From Nonomuraea deserti (lineage in GTDB: Bacteria > Actinomycetota > Actinomycetes > Streptosporangiales > Streptosporangiaceae), in assembly GCF_004348685.1 (NCBI RefSeq), contig NZ_SMKO01000002.1:113946-177945 (forward strand): 64,000 bases of DNA, in the 5' to 3' direction. The notes below the pieces were generated by a model. It was not told where the DNA came from. It did no database searches and saw nothing but the letters and a program-made list of their open reading frames with translations. The stretch's first letter is position 1. Each line of letters opens with the position of its first letter. The position numbers and the translations under genes were made by a program. This document shows positions 16,475-24,784 of this stretch, piece by piece.

Positions 16475-17226
16475 TCGAAGTGACCGAACGCGACGAGGTG
16501 GCGCTGATCACCCTCGCCCGTCCCGCCAAGCTCAACGCCCTCACCTCCGGCATGCGCAGGGACCTCGCGGCGGCCGTACGCGGCCACGGCGACGGCAAGG
16601 GTGCCAGGGGCATCGTGGTCACCGGCACGGGCCGGGCGTTCTCCGCCGGGGAGGACATCCACCAGGCCGCCGGCCGTTCGCTGGTCGACGAGGTGGCGTC
16701 GTTCCACGACATGACCAGGGCCGTGCTGGAGACGCGCGTGCCGGTCGTGGCGGCGGTCAACGGACTGGCCGTCGGCGGGGCCGCCGAGTGGACGCTCTGC
16801 TTCGACACGCGCATCGGCACCCCGTCGGCCGACTATTTCCTCCCCGAGAACCACATCGGCCTGTCGGTCTCGAACGCCGCAAGCTACCTGCTTCCCCGCC
16901 TGGTGGGCGCGCGGGCGCTGCGGCTGGTGCTCGACTCGACCCGCATGAGCGCGCAGGACGCCCTGGCCGCGGGCCTGCTGGACGAGATCGTCGCCCCGGA
17001 GGCGCTGCTCGACGCGGCGATCGCCCGCGTGCACCACTGGACCGCGCCGGGCACGGCCACCGCCGTGCACCTCGGCCTGCTGCGGCCGCCGGTGGGCGAG
17101 GTCGAGCGGGCCTTCGAGGCGGAGACGGAGGCGGCCAGGCTCGTGGAGGAGGCGGGCATCGCCCAGGCGGGCATGAAGAGGTTCGTCGACCGTACGCGCC
17201 GGCCGGGCCGGAACGCCCCCGGCTAG
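16471..17226 (+). CDS. Enoyl-CoA hydratase/isomerase family protein
   Basis: Crotonase-fold protein of 251 aa acting on an acyl-CoA thioester. LARPAKLNAL marks the N-terminal strand; AFSAGEDI (about 62-69) and NGLAVGGAAEW (about 100-110) form the two oxyanion-hole loops; the residue after the second loop (LPENHIGLSVSNAA) carries Glu at the position used as acid/base in many hydratases. It overlaps the ligase stop by 4 bp. With the ligase it suggests a short acid-activation and beta-oxidation-like module under TetR control. The convergent neighbour overlaps its stop by 4 bp (CTAG). Confidence 0.88.
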   Translation: MIEVTERDEVALITLARPAKLNALTSGMRRDLAAAVRGHGDGKGARGIVVTGTGRAFSAGEDIHQAAGRSLVDEVASFHDMTRAVLETRVPVVAAVNGLAVGGAAEWTLCFDTRIGTPSADYFLPENHIGLSVSNAASYLLPRLVGARALRLVLDSTRMSAQDALAAGLLDEIVAPEALLDAAIARVHHWTAPGTATAVHLGLLRPPVGEVERAFEAETEAARLVEEAGIAQAGMKRFVDRTRRPGRNAPG

Positions 17227-17834
17227 GCGACGACGATCGCGGCCACCACCAGGGCGATCGCGGCCACCAGCACGGCGATGGAGTCGTAGGACCAGGTGAC
17301 CCGGGCCGGCGCCGCCTGCTCGTCGCGGCGCCTGGCCGCCTCGGCGCGCTCGCGGATCTGGTCGCCCACCCAGTCGGCGTGGGTTTTGCCCGCGAACGCC
17401 TCGACCGCCGCCTGCTCGGACCTGGAGAGCGTCGGCTCGGTCGTGAAACGCCCGCGTTGCTGCCTGGGGGCCCCGCGCCGCTGCGCCTTGGCCCGCTCTC
17501 TGGCGCTGCTCATCGGGGTCCACAGCCGCAGCACCCGCTCGTCACCGTGGTGGACGTTGATGGAGTGGGAGACCGTGACGTCGTCGATGGAGGCCCACGG
17601 CAGGAACGTGGTGCGGAACGGGTTGCGCCCCACCAGGCCCTCTTCCGTGAACACGGTGGCGGGCCTGAGCGCGATGGCGTAGACCAGCGCCGTCAGCGCC
17701 CCCAGCACGGCCAGCGCCACCAGCGACGACTTGCCGGTGTAGTGGGCGATGAGGTCCCATACGTTGAACGCGACGAAGGCCAGCCACACCCACGCCAGGG
17801 CGAACGCGGTCCTGGAACGGTAGGACTCTTTCAC
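17223..17834 (-). CDS. PH-domain membrane protein
   Basis: A 203-residue membrane protein. Two hydrophobic helices at about 12-33 and 42-62 precede a bacterial PH-like domain ([22 protein letters not shown] and the following DDVTV strand), then a basic linker, and a last hydrophobic helix at the C-terminus (about 184-203). Function of the family is unknown. The GTG at 17834 overlaps the adenosine deaminase stop (GTGA), so it is co-translated with that enzyme; a functional tie to nucleoside metabolism is not otherwise supported. Confidence 0.8.
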   Translation of the reverse strand: MKESYRSRTAFALAWVWLAFVAFNVWDLIAHYTGKSSLVALAVLGALTALVYAIALRPATVFTEEGLVGRNPFRTTFLPWASIDDVTVSHSINVHHGDERVLRLWTPMSSARERAKAQRRGAPRQQRGRFTTEPTLSRSEQAAVEAFAGKTHADWVGDQIRERAEAARRRDEQAAPARVTWSYDSIAVLVAAIALVVAAIVVA

Positions 17835-18904
17835 GGCTGCCACTTGATCTGCGCGAACCCGGGCTTGATCACGCCGTTGATCAGCGCCAGCCGCTCGTCG
17901 AACGGGATGAACGCCGACTTCATCGCGTTGACCGTGAACCACTGCAGATCGTCCCAGCCGTAGCCGAACGCCTCGACCAGCTTGTGGAACTCCTGCGACA
18001 CGCTCGTCGAGCTCATCAGCCGGTTGTCGGTGTTGACCGTGACCCGGAAGTGCAGCCGCCGCAGCAGCCCGATGGGGTGCTCGGCGATCGACGCGGCGGC
18101 GCCGGTCTGCAGGTTGGAGGTCGGGCACATCTCCAGCGGAATGCGCTTGTCGCGCACGTAGGCGGCCAGCCGCCCCAGCTTGGCGGACTCGTCGCCGGCC
18201 ACGGAGATGTCGTCGATGATGCGCACGCCGTGGCCGAGCCGGTCGGCGCCGCACCACTGGATGGCCTGCCAGATCGACGGCAGCCCGAACGCCTCGCCCG
18301 CGTGGATGGTGAAGTGGGCGTTCTCCCGCTGCAGGTATTCGAACGCGTCGAGGTGCCGCGTGGGCGGGTAGCCGGCCTCGGCGCCCGCGATGTCGAAGCC
18401 CACGACGCCCACGTCGCGGTAGCGCACGGAGAGCTCGGCGATCTCCATGGAGCGCGCCTGGTGCCGCATGGCCGTCAGCAGGGTGCCGACGTGGATGTCA
18501 CGCCCTTGCGACCCCTGCCTGAACCCCTCGAGCACGGCCTCGACCACCTGGTCGAGGCTCAGCCCTCTGGAGGTGTGCTGCTCGGGCGCGAAGCGCACCT
18601 CGGCGTAGACCACCCCGTCGGCGGCCAGGTCCTGGGCGCACTCGGAGGCGACGCGCACCAGCGACTCGCGCGTCTGCATGACCCCGACCGTGTGGTCGAA
18701 CGTCTCGAGGTAGCGCTCGAGCGAGCCCGAGTCGGATGCCTCCTCGAACCACTGGCGCAGGTTGTCGGGGTCATGGGTGGGCAGCCGGCCGTAGTCGGTC
18801 TCCCGGGCCAGCTCGACGATCGTCTCGGCGCGGAGCCCGCCGTCGAGGTGATCGTGCAGCAACACCTTGGGAGCCCGCCGGATCTGGTCAAGCGTGGGGC
18901 TCAT
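17831..18904 (-). CDS. add: Adenosine deaminase
   Basis: Zinc amidohydrolase converting adenosine to inosine, 357 aa. Zinc ligands are in LHDHLDGG (about 16-23), the second His is in TIHAGEA, the catalytic Glu follows in the same segment, the proton-relay His in RLGHGVR, and VNTDNR holds the Asp ligand near residue 294. [10 protein letters not shown] is a further family signature. Inosine produced here is a substrate for the purine nucleoside phosphorylase at 6.6 kb, and the importer at 22-27 kb may supply adenosine. The same gene neighbourhood holds add in mycobacteria. Confidence 0.95.
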   Translation of the reverse strand: MSPTLDQIRRAPKVLLHDHLDGGLRAETIVELARETDYGRLPTHDPDNLRQWFEEASDSGSLERYLETFDHTVGVMQTRESLVRVASECAQDLAADGVVYAEVRFAPEQHTSRGLSLDQVVEAVLEGFRQGSQGRDIHVGTLLTAMRHQARSMEIAELSVRYRDVGVVGFDIAGAEAGYPPTRHLDAFEYLQRENAHFTIHAGEAFGLPSIWQAIQWCGADRLGHGVRIIDDISVAGDESAKLGRLAAYVRDKRIPLEMCPTSNLQTGAAASIAEHPIGLLRRLHFRVTVNTDNRLMSSTSVSQEFHKLVEAFGYGWDDLQWFTVNAMKSAFIPFDERLALINGVIKPGFAQIKWQP

Positions 18905-18946
18905 CAGGCCATGATATGAGCACCGCCCGGTTCTCCGGGTTACGGC

Positions 18947-19300
18947 TCAGTCGCGACCGGCCGATTCCGGGCTGAACGCGGGCAGGCACACGGCGATGTA
19001 TTCAGCCCCTTCGGGGCCGGCGCTGTACCTGACCTTCTCCCCCGGCGAGGTCACCACCGACTGCCCCGCCTCGACCTCGGTCGTGCCCTCCGCGTGCTCC
19101 ACGATCACCGTGCCGCGCAGGACCACGGTGTACTCGGTGAACGACGGCGTCTGGGCGGGCTCCTCCCAGCCGGCCGGCGCCACCATGCGGGCGATGGAGA
19201 TCGCCTCGTCGCCGCTGCTGACGCGGCCCACGTGCTCGTCAATGATCTTGCCGCCGGGCACCGGAATGCGGGCGGGGCCGCCCTCGATCTTTCTCACCAC
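18947..19300 (-). CDS. Cupin-domain protein
   Basis: Single-domain cupin of 117 aa. A beta-barrel core is seen with a first motif-like stretch around TEYTVVLRGTVIVEH and a second around GQSVVTSPGEKVRYSAGPEGAEY. The usual metal-binding His residues of motif 1 are not present in the canonical G(X)5HXH form, so catalysis is uncertain and a binding or isomerase role is possible. GTG start at 19300 (a second GTG follows at once). It is about 40 bp downstream of nothing obvious and upstream of add in the same direction, so weak co-transcription is possible. Confidence 0.7.
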   Translation of the reverse strand: MVRKIEGGPARIPVPGGKIIDEHVGRVSSGDEAISIARMVAPAGWEEPAQTPSFTEYTVVLRGTVIVEHAEGTTEVEAGQSVVTSPGEKVRYSAGPEGAEYIAVCLPAFSPESAGRD

Positions 19301-19319
19301 CAGCCCAGGCTAGCCCCTG

Positions 19320-19440
19320 CCGCGGTCCCGCGGCCTGCGGGGCGCCCCCGGCAGAGAAGGCCTTTCCGCGGTCCCGGGGCATGCGGGGCGCCCCCGGCAG
19401 AGAAGGCCTTTCCGCGGTCCCGTGGCATGCGGGGTGTCCC
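19320..19440. repeat. 46 bp intergenic tandem repeat, about 2.5 copies
   Basis: Units begin with CCGCGGTCCCG at 19320, 19366 and 19412. The first two copies are nearly identical over 46 bp and the third diverges after about 25 bp. Each unit includes GGGGCGCCCC and AAGGCCTT self-complementary cores. The length is not a multiple of three and it lies between two minus-strand genes, so it is non-coding. Confidence 0.9.
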
Positions 19441-19445
19441 GCAGG

Positions 19446-20048
19446 TCAGTGGGCCACGTCGACGATCAGGCGGCTGGGTGTGCCCTGCTCCTGGATCTGG
19501 AACGCGGCCCGCCTGTCCAGCACGAGCCCGATGCCGACGCGGCCCTCGAAGTCGCCGGTCCTGACGACGTCGGTGAGGTTGCGCAGTTTCGCGCGGTAGA
19601 TCGGGCCGCCCTCCCACGTGGGCGCGCCGTCCTCGTCGTGGGCGTTGGCGGGGAAGAGCGTGACGAGGAGGTACGCGCCGCCGCGGACCTCGATCGGCCG
19701 GCCGGAGCCGTCCTCCACGAACTCGTCCACCCATCGCACGTTGTAGCCGGGTATCTCGCCGTCGAGGTCGATGACCACGCGGTCGAACGTCCTGTGCCCG
19801 GCGTACCGCACGCCGGTCACGATGGCCAGCTCGATGCCGTCGCGCCGGACGTCCACCTCGGCGGTGCTCGTCGGGACGTTGCGGCCGGGAGTGTCGCGGG
19901 CCGTGGTGGACGACCTGGTCGGGCCCGGCGATCCGGGCAGGGCGGTCTGCTGGGCCGGGCCGCAGGCGGTGAGCGCGGCGAGACAGGCCAGCGAGGCCAG
20001 GGCGCGCGAGCGCGACGACCGGCGGCCGGGCGGGGATGGCGAGCGCAT
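19446..20048 (-). CDS. Secreted lipoprotein with AMIN-like domain
   Basis: Predicted lipoprotein of 200 aa. A basic N-terminus (RRSSRSR) and hydrophobic stretch lead to the lipobox LAALTAC with Cys29. A Ser/Thr/Pro-rich linker follows (about 30-60), then a domain of about 130 residues with TFDRVVIDLDGEIPGYNVRWV and a terminal RLIVDV strand, typical of actinobacterial AMIN-like proteins thought to contact the cell wall. Function is unknown. The ATG at 20048 is chosen to give a proper signal peptide; a longer reading frame upstream would bury it. The ribosome site is weak. Confidence 0.78.
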   Translation of the reverse strand: MRSPSPPGRRSSRSRALASLACLAALTACGPAQQTALPGSPGPTRSSTTARDTPGRNVPTSTAEVDVRRDGIELAIVTGVRYAGHRTFDRVVIDLDGEIPGYNVRWVDEFVEDGSGRPIEVRGGAYLLVTLFPANAHDEDGAPTWEGGPIYRAKLRNLTDVVRTGDFEGRVGIGLVLDRRAAFQIQEQGTPSRLIVDVAH

Positions 20049-20258
20049 GCCCGGTAGATGCCCCGCCTCGCCTCGCCGCAAGCCGCGTTTCCGCAGACCG
20101 CGCCGCTCTCTCGGGCCTGCGACCGCGCGAAACGCGCAAAGGGCCACGCATCACCCGAGGCCCTTCACGGCCGGGCCGTCCCGTGCGCCCTGGCGCCCGC
20201 CGTACGGGCCCGGACATGTCCGAGACAGAGCCGGGCGAGCAACCGTCCCGAAGAACCT

Positions 20259-20270
20259 ATGCAAATGCAT
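20259..20270. promoter_or_regulatory. Palindrome upstream of the MarR gene
   Basis: ATGCA-AA-TGCAT is a perfect 5 bp dyad lying 25-37 bp before the MarR start codon. The form resembles MarR-family operators, so autoregulation is likely but unproven. Confidence 0.5.
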
Positions 20271-20295
20271 GAACCGAGGTGGTACCCTCCGCAAC

Positions 20296-20709
20296 ATGGA
20301 CGAGGAGTACGTGGTCGACACCTGGCACTACGTCCTGAGCAAGCACGCCAAGGCCATGTGCGCCCTGGAGCGCGAGCTGGGCGACCGGCACGGCCTGGGT
20401 CCCAGCGAGTTCGAGGTGCTCGACCGGATCGTCCACCACGACAGGAAGCTGCGCATCCAGGAGCTCTGCGACGAGGTCCACCTGAGCCAGAGCGCCCTGT
20501 CACGGGTGGTGGCGCGGCTGGAGAAGGCCGAGCTGGTCTCGCGCGGCGTGTGCGACGCCGACCGGCGGGGCGTCTACGTGTGCATCACCGACGCGGGGCG
20601 CGCCCGGCACGCCGAGGCCCTCCCCACGCAGCGGGCCGTCCTGCTCCAGGTCTTCGCCGGCGCCCCCGCCCCGGTCGCGCCCGGCGGGGGCGTGGTCACG
20701 CGGCGGTGA
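20296..20709 (+). CDS. MarR family regulator
   Basis: Winged-helix regulator of 137 aa. Helix alpha1 contains YVLSKHAKAM; the HTH (about 52-78) reads LRIQELCDEVHLSQSALSRVVARLEKAELV; the wing holds CDADRRGVYVCITDAG. The C-terminus is Ala/Pro/Gly-rich and shorter than the usual dimerisation helix. ATG at 20296 is preferred; an in-frame ATG at 20269 would lie inside the palindromic operator. Its 3' end overlaps the convergent thymidine phosphorylase gene by 14 bp. No obvious target other than itself is adjacent. Confidence 0.85.
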   Translation: MDEEYVVDTWHYVLSKHAKAMCALERELGDRHGLGPSEFEVLDRIVHHDRKLRIQELCDEVHLSQSALSRVVARLEKAELVSRGVCDADRRGVYVCITDAGRARHAEALPTQRAVLLQVFAGAPAPVAPGGGVVTRR

Positions 20710-21973
20710 CGCGCTCGATGATCAGTGGAGGCCGCTCCACGTCGGCGGGGCCCACCGCGTAGCCGCCGTCCAGCGCTTCCAGCGCCCGCTCGAAGCGGGC
20801 CGTCTCGTCGGCGTGGAGGGTCAGCAGCGGCTGCCCCTCGCGCACCGGGTCACCGGGTTTGGCGTGCAGCGTGACGCCCGCCCCCGCGGACACCGGGTCC
20901 TCCTTGCGCGCCCGCCCCGCGCCGAGCCGCCAGGCGGCCAGCCCGACGGCGTACGCGTCGAGCCGGGTCAGCACGCCCGTCGCCGGCGCCTCCACCGTGG
21001 TCGTCTCGGCCGCCCTCGGCAGCGGGGCGCCCGGGTCACCGCCCTGGGCGGCGATCATGCGGCGCCAGGCGTCCATCGCCGAGCCGTCGGCCAGCGCCTT
21101 CGCCGGGTCCTTCCCGGACACCCCGGCGGCGGCCAGCATCTCCCGCGCCAGGCGTACGGTCAGCTCCACCACGTCGGCGGGCCCTCCGCCGGCCAGGACC
21201 TCGACGGCCTCCTCGACCTCCAGGGCGTTGCCCACGGCCCGCCCGAGCGGCCGGTCCATGGCCGTCAGCAGCGCGACCGTGCGCACGCCCGCGTCCGTGC
21301 CGAGCGCGACCATGGTCTCGGCCAGCTCCCTCGCCGTCTCCGTGGTCTTCATGAAGGCCCCCGAGCCGACCTTCACGTCGAGGACGAGCGAGCCGGTGCC
21401 CTCGGCGATCTTCTTCGACATGATCGAGGAGGCGATCAGCGGGATCGACTCCACGGTGCCGGTGACGTCGCGCAGGGCGTACAGCTTCTTGTCGGCGGGC
21501 GCGAGGCCCGAGCCCGCGGCGCAGACGACCGCCCCGGCCTCGCGCAGGACGTGCAGCATCTCGTCGTTGGACAGCGAGGCGCGCCAGCCGGGGATCGACT
21601 CGAGCTTGTCGAGCGTGCCGCCGGTGTGGCCGAGGCCGCGGCCGGACAGCTGCGGCACGTACGCCCCGCACGCCGCCACGAGCGGCGCCAGCGGCAGCGT
21701 GATCTTGTCGCCGACCCCGCCAGTCGAGTGTTTGTCGGCCGTCGGCCGGTCGAGGGCGGACCATTCCATGCGCTCGCCCGAACGGATCATCGCCTGGGTC
21801 CAGGCGGCGATCTCGCGCCGGTCCATTCCGTTCAGCAGGATCGCCATGGCCAGCGCGGACATCTGCTCGTCGGCCACGCCGCCGCGGGTGTAGGCGTCGA
21901 TGACCCAGTCGATCTGGGCGGTGGTCAGCTCGCCGCCGTCGCGCTTGGCGCGGATGACCTCGATCGCGTCCAT
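20696..21973 (-). CDS. deoA: Thymidine (pyrimidine-nucleoside) phosphorylase
   Basis: Phosphorolysis of thymidine or deoxyuridine to base plus deoxyribose-1-phosphate, 425 aa. The KHSTGGVGDK phosphate-binding signature is near residue 80, SGRGLGHTGGTLDKLE follows, and a glycine-rich alpha/beta domain and C-terminal barrel complete the fold. The ATG shares one base with the cytidine deaminase stop (TGATG), so the genes are translationally coupled. It is the last gene of the nucleoside import and degradation operon that begins at 27569. Confidence 0.95.
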   Translation of the reverse strand: MDAIEVIRAKRDGGELTTAQIDWVIDAYTRGGVADEQMSALAMAILLNGMDRREIAAWTQAMIRSGERMEWSALDRPTADKHSTGGVGDKITLPLAPLVAACGAYVPQLSGRGLGHTGGTLDKLESIPGWRASLSNDEMLHVLREAGAVVCAAGSGLAPADKKLYALRDVTGTVESIPLIASSIMSKKIAEGTGSLVLDVKVGSGAFMKTTETARELAETMVALGTDAGVRTVALLTAMDRPLGRAVGNALEVEEAVEVLAGGGPADVVELTVRLAREMLAAAGVSGKDPAKALADGSAMDAWRRMIAAQGGDPGAPLPRAAETTTVEAPATGVLTRLDAYAVGLAAWRLGAGRARKEDPVSAGAGVTLHAKPGDPVREGQPLLTLHADETARFERALEALDGGYAVGPADVERPPLIIERVTAA

Positions 21974-22368
21974 CACGAGCTCCGGCTGAGGTCGTGCGGG
22001 CCGAACGCGTACGGCAGGATCTCACCCATCGGCTTCGGCCCGTCGACGGTCTCGACCAGCAGGTCGTCGCCGCCGAACTCGTAGAGGAGCTGACGGCAGC
22101 GCCCGCACGGCATCAGCAGCTCGCCATGGCCGTCGACGCAGGTGAAGGCCACCAGCCGGCCGCCGCCCGACTGGTGCAGCGCCGACACCAGGCCGCACTC
22201 GGCGCACAGGCCGACGCCGTAGGAGGCGTTCTCGACGTTGCAGCCGGTGACCACCCGGCCGTCGTCGACCAGCGCCGCGGCCCCCACGGGGAACTTGGAA
22301 TAGGGCGCGTACGCGTTGCGCATGGCCTCGGCGGCCCTGGCGCGGAGGCTCTCCCAGTCGATGCTCAA
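21973..22368 (-). CDS. cdd: Cytidine deaminase
   Basis: Zinc-dependent deamination of cytidine and deoxycytidine to uridines, 131 aa, the normal size of the small tetrameric form. The motifs CNVENASYG with the His-to-Cys type ligand, LCAECGLVSAL (Cys plus catalytic Glu) and PCGRCRQLLYEF are clear, giving the all-Cys zinc site. The start is TTG at 22368, overlapping the permease stop (TTGA) with GGGGGAG upstream; the first ATG in frame would remove a needed helix. The product uridine/deoxyuridine feeds the neighbouring phosphorylase. Confidence 0.95.
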   Translation of the reverse strand: MSIDWESLRARAAEAMRNAYAPYSKFPVGAAALVDDGRVVTGCNVENASYGVGLCAECGLVSALHQSGGGRLVAFTCVDGHGELLMPCGRCRQLLYEFGGDDLLVETVDGPKPMGEILPYAFGPHDLSRSS

Positions 22369-23645
22369 TGTTGCTCCCCCCTGCGGTAGCTCACGCCGTC
22401 GGCCTTGGGCATGCGCAGCCGCTGCGAGGCGACCAGCAGCACGATCAGCGTGAGCACGTGCGGCGTGATGAAGACGAACTCGTTCGGCAGCTGGTCGACG
22501 GTCAGCCAGAGCCAGAACAGCACGACCATACCCGCGGCGGCGGCGGCCATCATCGTGTACTGCCTGGCGCCCCTGGTCACCATCTCGGCTGGTTCGCCCG
22601 ACGCCAGCAGGCGGCGTACCTGCTGGCCGAGGTAGATGAGCAGCAGCACCGCGCCGAACAGGAAGAACGACGTGACCGCCCCCGAGCTGCGCAGTTGCAG
22701 GCCGTCGGCGTAGCCGAACAGTGCGGCGCCGGCCGCGAGCCCGCCGGGGCGCCAGTTGCCGAAGATCATGGCGGCCAGGCCGATGAAGCCGCGGCCCGCC
22801 GTCTGCCCCTCCACGTACTTGGTGGAGACGAAGACGAGGAACACGCCGCCGAGCCCGGCGAACGCGCCGGAGATGACGACGGCGACGTACTTGATCAGAT
22901 AGACGTTCACGCCGAGCGACTCGGCTGCCCACGGGTTCTCGCCCGCCGAGCGCAGCCGCAGGCCGAAGGCCGTGCGCCAGAGCACGAAGAACGTCAGCGG
23001 CAGCAGGAGGACGGCCAGGACCACCAGCATGTTGACGTTGTGGGTGAGCCCGCGCAGGATGCCCGCGAGGTCGGACAGCAGGAACCAGTGGGTGCTCTCC
23101 AGCCGCCCGAGCAGGTCTGGCCCGTCCGACAGCAGCGGCAGGCTGACCCGCGGCGGCGGTGAGGTGATCGCGGGTGAGCTGGTGATGCCCGCGCCCGCCT
23201 CCGCCGCCTGAGTGCCCTCCTTGTAGAGCACCTCCGACAGGAAGCGGGTGACGCCGGGGCCGAGCAGGTTGATCGCGACGCCGCTGATGATGTGGTCGAC
23301 GCCGAACGTCACGGTGGCGATCGCGTGCAGCAGGCCGCCGAGCGCGCCGCCGAGCAGGCCCGCGACCAGCGCGGCCACGGCGCCCCACTGGTATCCGGCC
23401 CAGCCGGCGAACCAGGTGCCGAGCACCATCATGCCCTCGAGGCCGATGTTGACCACGCCGGCCCGCTCGGCCCACAGCCCGCCCAGCCCGGCCAGGCCGA
23501 TCGGCACCGCGAGCAGCAGCGCGGCGGCGAACGTGCCGGACGAGGTGATGTCGTCGTAGCCCGACACGAGCCGGACCAGCGACAGCAGCAGGAGGAGCAC
23601 GGCGACGCCGACGAGCGCCACGTGGTATTTCCCGACCCTGGTCAT
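22365..23645 (-). CDS. Nucleoside ABC transporter permease (BmpC/NupC-type)
   Basis: Inner-membrane permease of 426 aa from the ABC-2-like branched-chain/ribose permease family used by BMP nucleoside importers. About 9-10 hydrophobic segments are visible; VVNIGLEGMM (about 64-73) is the conserved EAA-like cytoplasmic loop of this family. A periplasmic Ser/Pro insertion (about 150-170) separates helices. It overlaps the second permease by 4 bp upstream and cdd downstream, so stoichiometric expression with the partner permease is expected. Confidence 0.9.
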   Translation of the reverse strand: MTRVGKYHVALVGVAVLLLLLSLVRLVSGYDDITSSGTFAAALLLAVPIGLAGLGGLWAERAGVVNIGLEGMMVLGTWFAGWAGYQWGAVAALVAGLLGGALGGLLHAIATVTFGVDHIISGVAINLLGPGVTRFLSEVLYKEGTQAAEAGAGITSSPAITSPPPRVSLPLLSDGPDLLGRLESTHWFLLSDLAGILRGLTHNVNMLVVLAVLLLPLTFFVLWRTAFGLRLRSAGENPWAAESLGVNVYLIKYVAVVISGAFAGLGGVFLVFVSTKYVEGQTAGRGFIGLAAMIFGNWRPGGLAAGAALFGYADGLQLRSSGAVTSFFLFGAVLLLIYLGQQVRRLLASGEPAEMVTRGARQYTMMAAAAAGMVVLFWLWLTVDQLPNEFVFITPHVLTLIVLLVASQRLRMPKADGVSYRRGEQH

Positions 23646-24784
23646 GCTCCCACCTCAACCGGAGAGTTCCTGCCGAGCTGCCGGGCGGCCCTGCGTTCTT
23701 CGAGTCTGAGCGCGAGGCGGTTGGTCACCTCGTTGGCCACGACGACCAGCAGGACGATCACGCCCTGGATGATCGTGATGACGGACGGCGGCACCTCCGC
23801 GATCTGCAGCGCGCCCTGCGCCCGGTCGAGGAACGCGAACAGCAGCGCGGCGATCGCGATGCCCACGGGCTTGTTCCTGCCGAGCAGCGCCACCGCGATG
23901 CCGAGGAAGCCGAGCCCGGGGGTGAAGTTGGAGTTGAAGGCGCCCCGGTCGCCGAGGATCTCGGGAAGGCCGATGAGCCCGGCGATCGCGCCGGACATCA
24001 CCATCGCCGCGATCACCATCGTCTTGGGGTTGACGCCGGAGGCGAGCGCGGCCGGGCCGTTGAGCCCGCTGGCCTTGACGTCGAAGCCGAACCGGGTGCG
24101 TTCGAGCACCACCCAGACCACCAGGCCGAGCACGACCGCCACGAGCAGGAATCCCCAGACTCCGCCGCCCCGGGTGGGCGGGAGCACGCCGAACCAGTCG
24201 AAGAAGAAGTTGAGGTTGGGGAACATGGCCGATTCGGGGAGATCCGGGGTCGTGGTGGTGAGCTCGCCCTCGGCGCGCTGCCCCGCGAACGGGCCGCGCA
24301 CGAGGTAGGAGGTCAGGTTGATCGCGATGTAGTTCAGCATGATCGTGGCGATGACCTCGTTCACGCCCCTGGTCACCTTCATGACCGCGGGGATGAGCGC
24401 GTAGAGGCCGCCGACGACCGCGGCGACCAGGATGATCACCGTGATCTGGATCGGCTTGGGCGCCGTGAACGTCGAGCCCACGTAGGCCGCGCAGATGGCC
24501 GCCAGACGATATTGGCCTTCCACGCCGATGTTGAAGAGGTTCATGCGGAAGCCCACGGCCACCGCCAGACCGGCGATGAACAGCGGCACCGCGCGGTTGA
24601 GGAAGGCCGCGATGCCGTTCGACTGCGACCGGGCGCTCGCGCCGAAGTCGAAGAAGGCGGCGAACGCGGCGAGCGGGTCGGCTCCCGCGGCGACGATGGC
24701 GACACTGCAGATCGCGATCGCCAGGACGATGGCGACGGCGGCGCCGGCGACGGTGAACAGCGCCCGGTTGAGCCCCGCGGGCAT
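23642..24784 (-). CDS. Nucleoside ABC transporter permease (BmpB/NupB-type)
   Basis: Second permease of the importer, 380 aa, with about 9 hydrophobic segments. FNIGVEGQYRLAAI (about 85-98) is the counterpart of the partner's GLEG loop, and VNEVIATIMLNYIAINL is typical of the YufP/NupB subfamily. The ATG shares one base with the ATPase stop (TGATG). Pairing of two different permeases with one double ATPase and a BMP lipoprotein is the standard architecture of bacterial purine-nucleoside importers. Confidence 0.9.
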   Translation of the reverse strand: MPAGLNRALFTVAGAAVAIVLAIAICSVAIVAAGADPLAAFAAFFDFGASARSQSNGIAAFLNRAVPLFIAGLAVAVGFRMNLFNIGVEGQYRLAAICAAYVGSTFTAPKPIQITVIILVAAVVGGLYALIPAVMKVTRGVNEVIATIMLNYIAINLTSYLVRGPFAGQRAEGELTTTTPDLPESAMFPNLNFFFDWFGVLPPTRGGGVWGFLLVAVVLGLVVWVVLERTRFGFDVKASGLNGPAALASGVNPKTMVIAAMVMSGAIAGLIGLPEILGDRGAFNSNFTPGLGFLGIAVALLGRNKPVGIAIAALLFAFLDRAQGALQIAEVPPSVITIIQGVIVLLVVVANEVTNRLALRLEERRAARQLGRNSPVEVGA

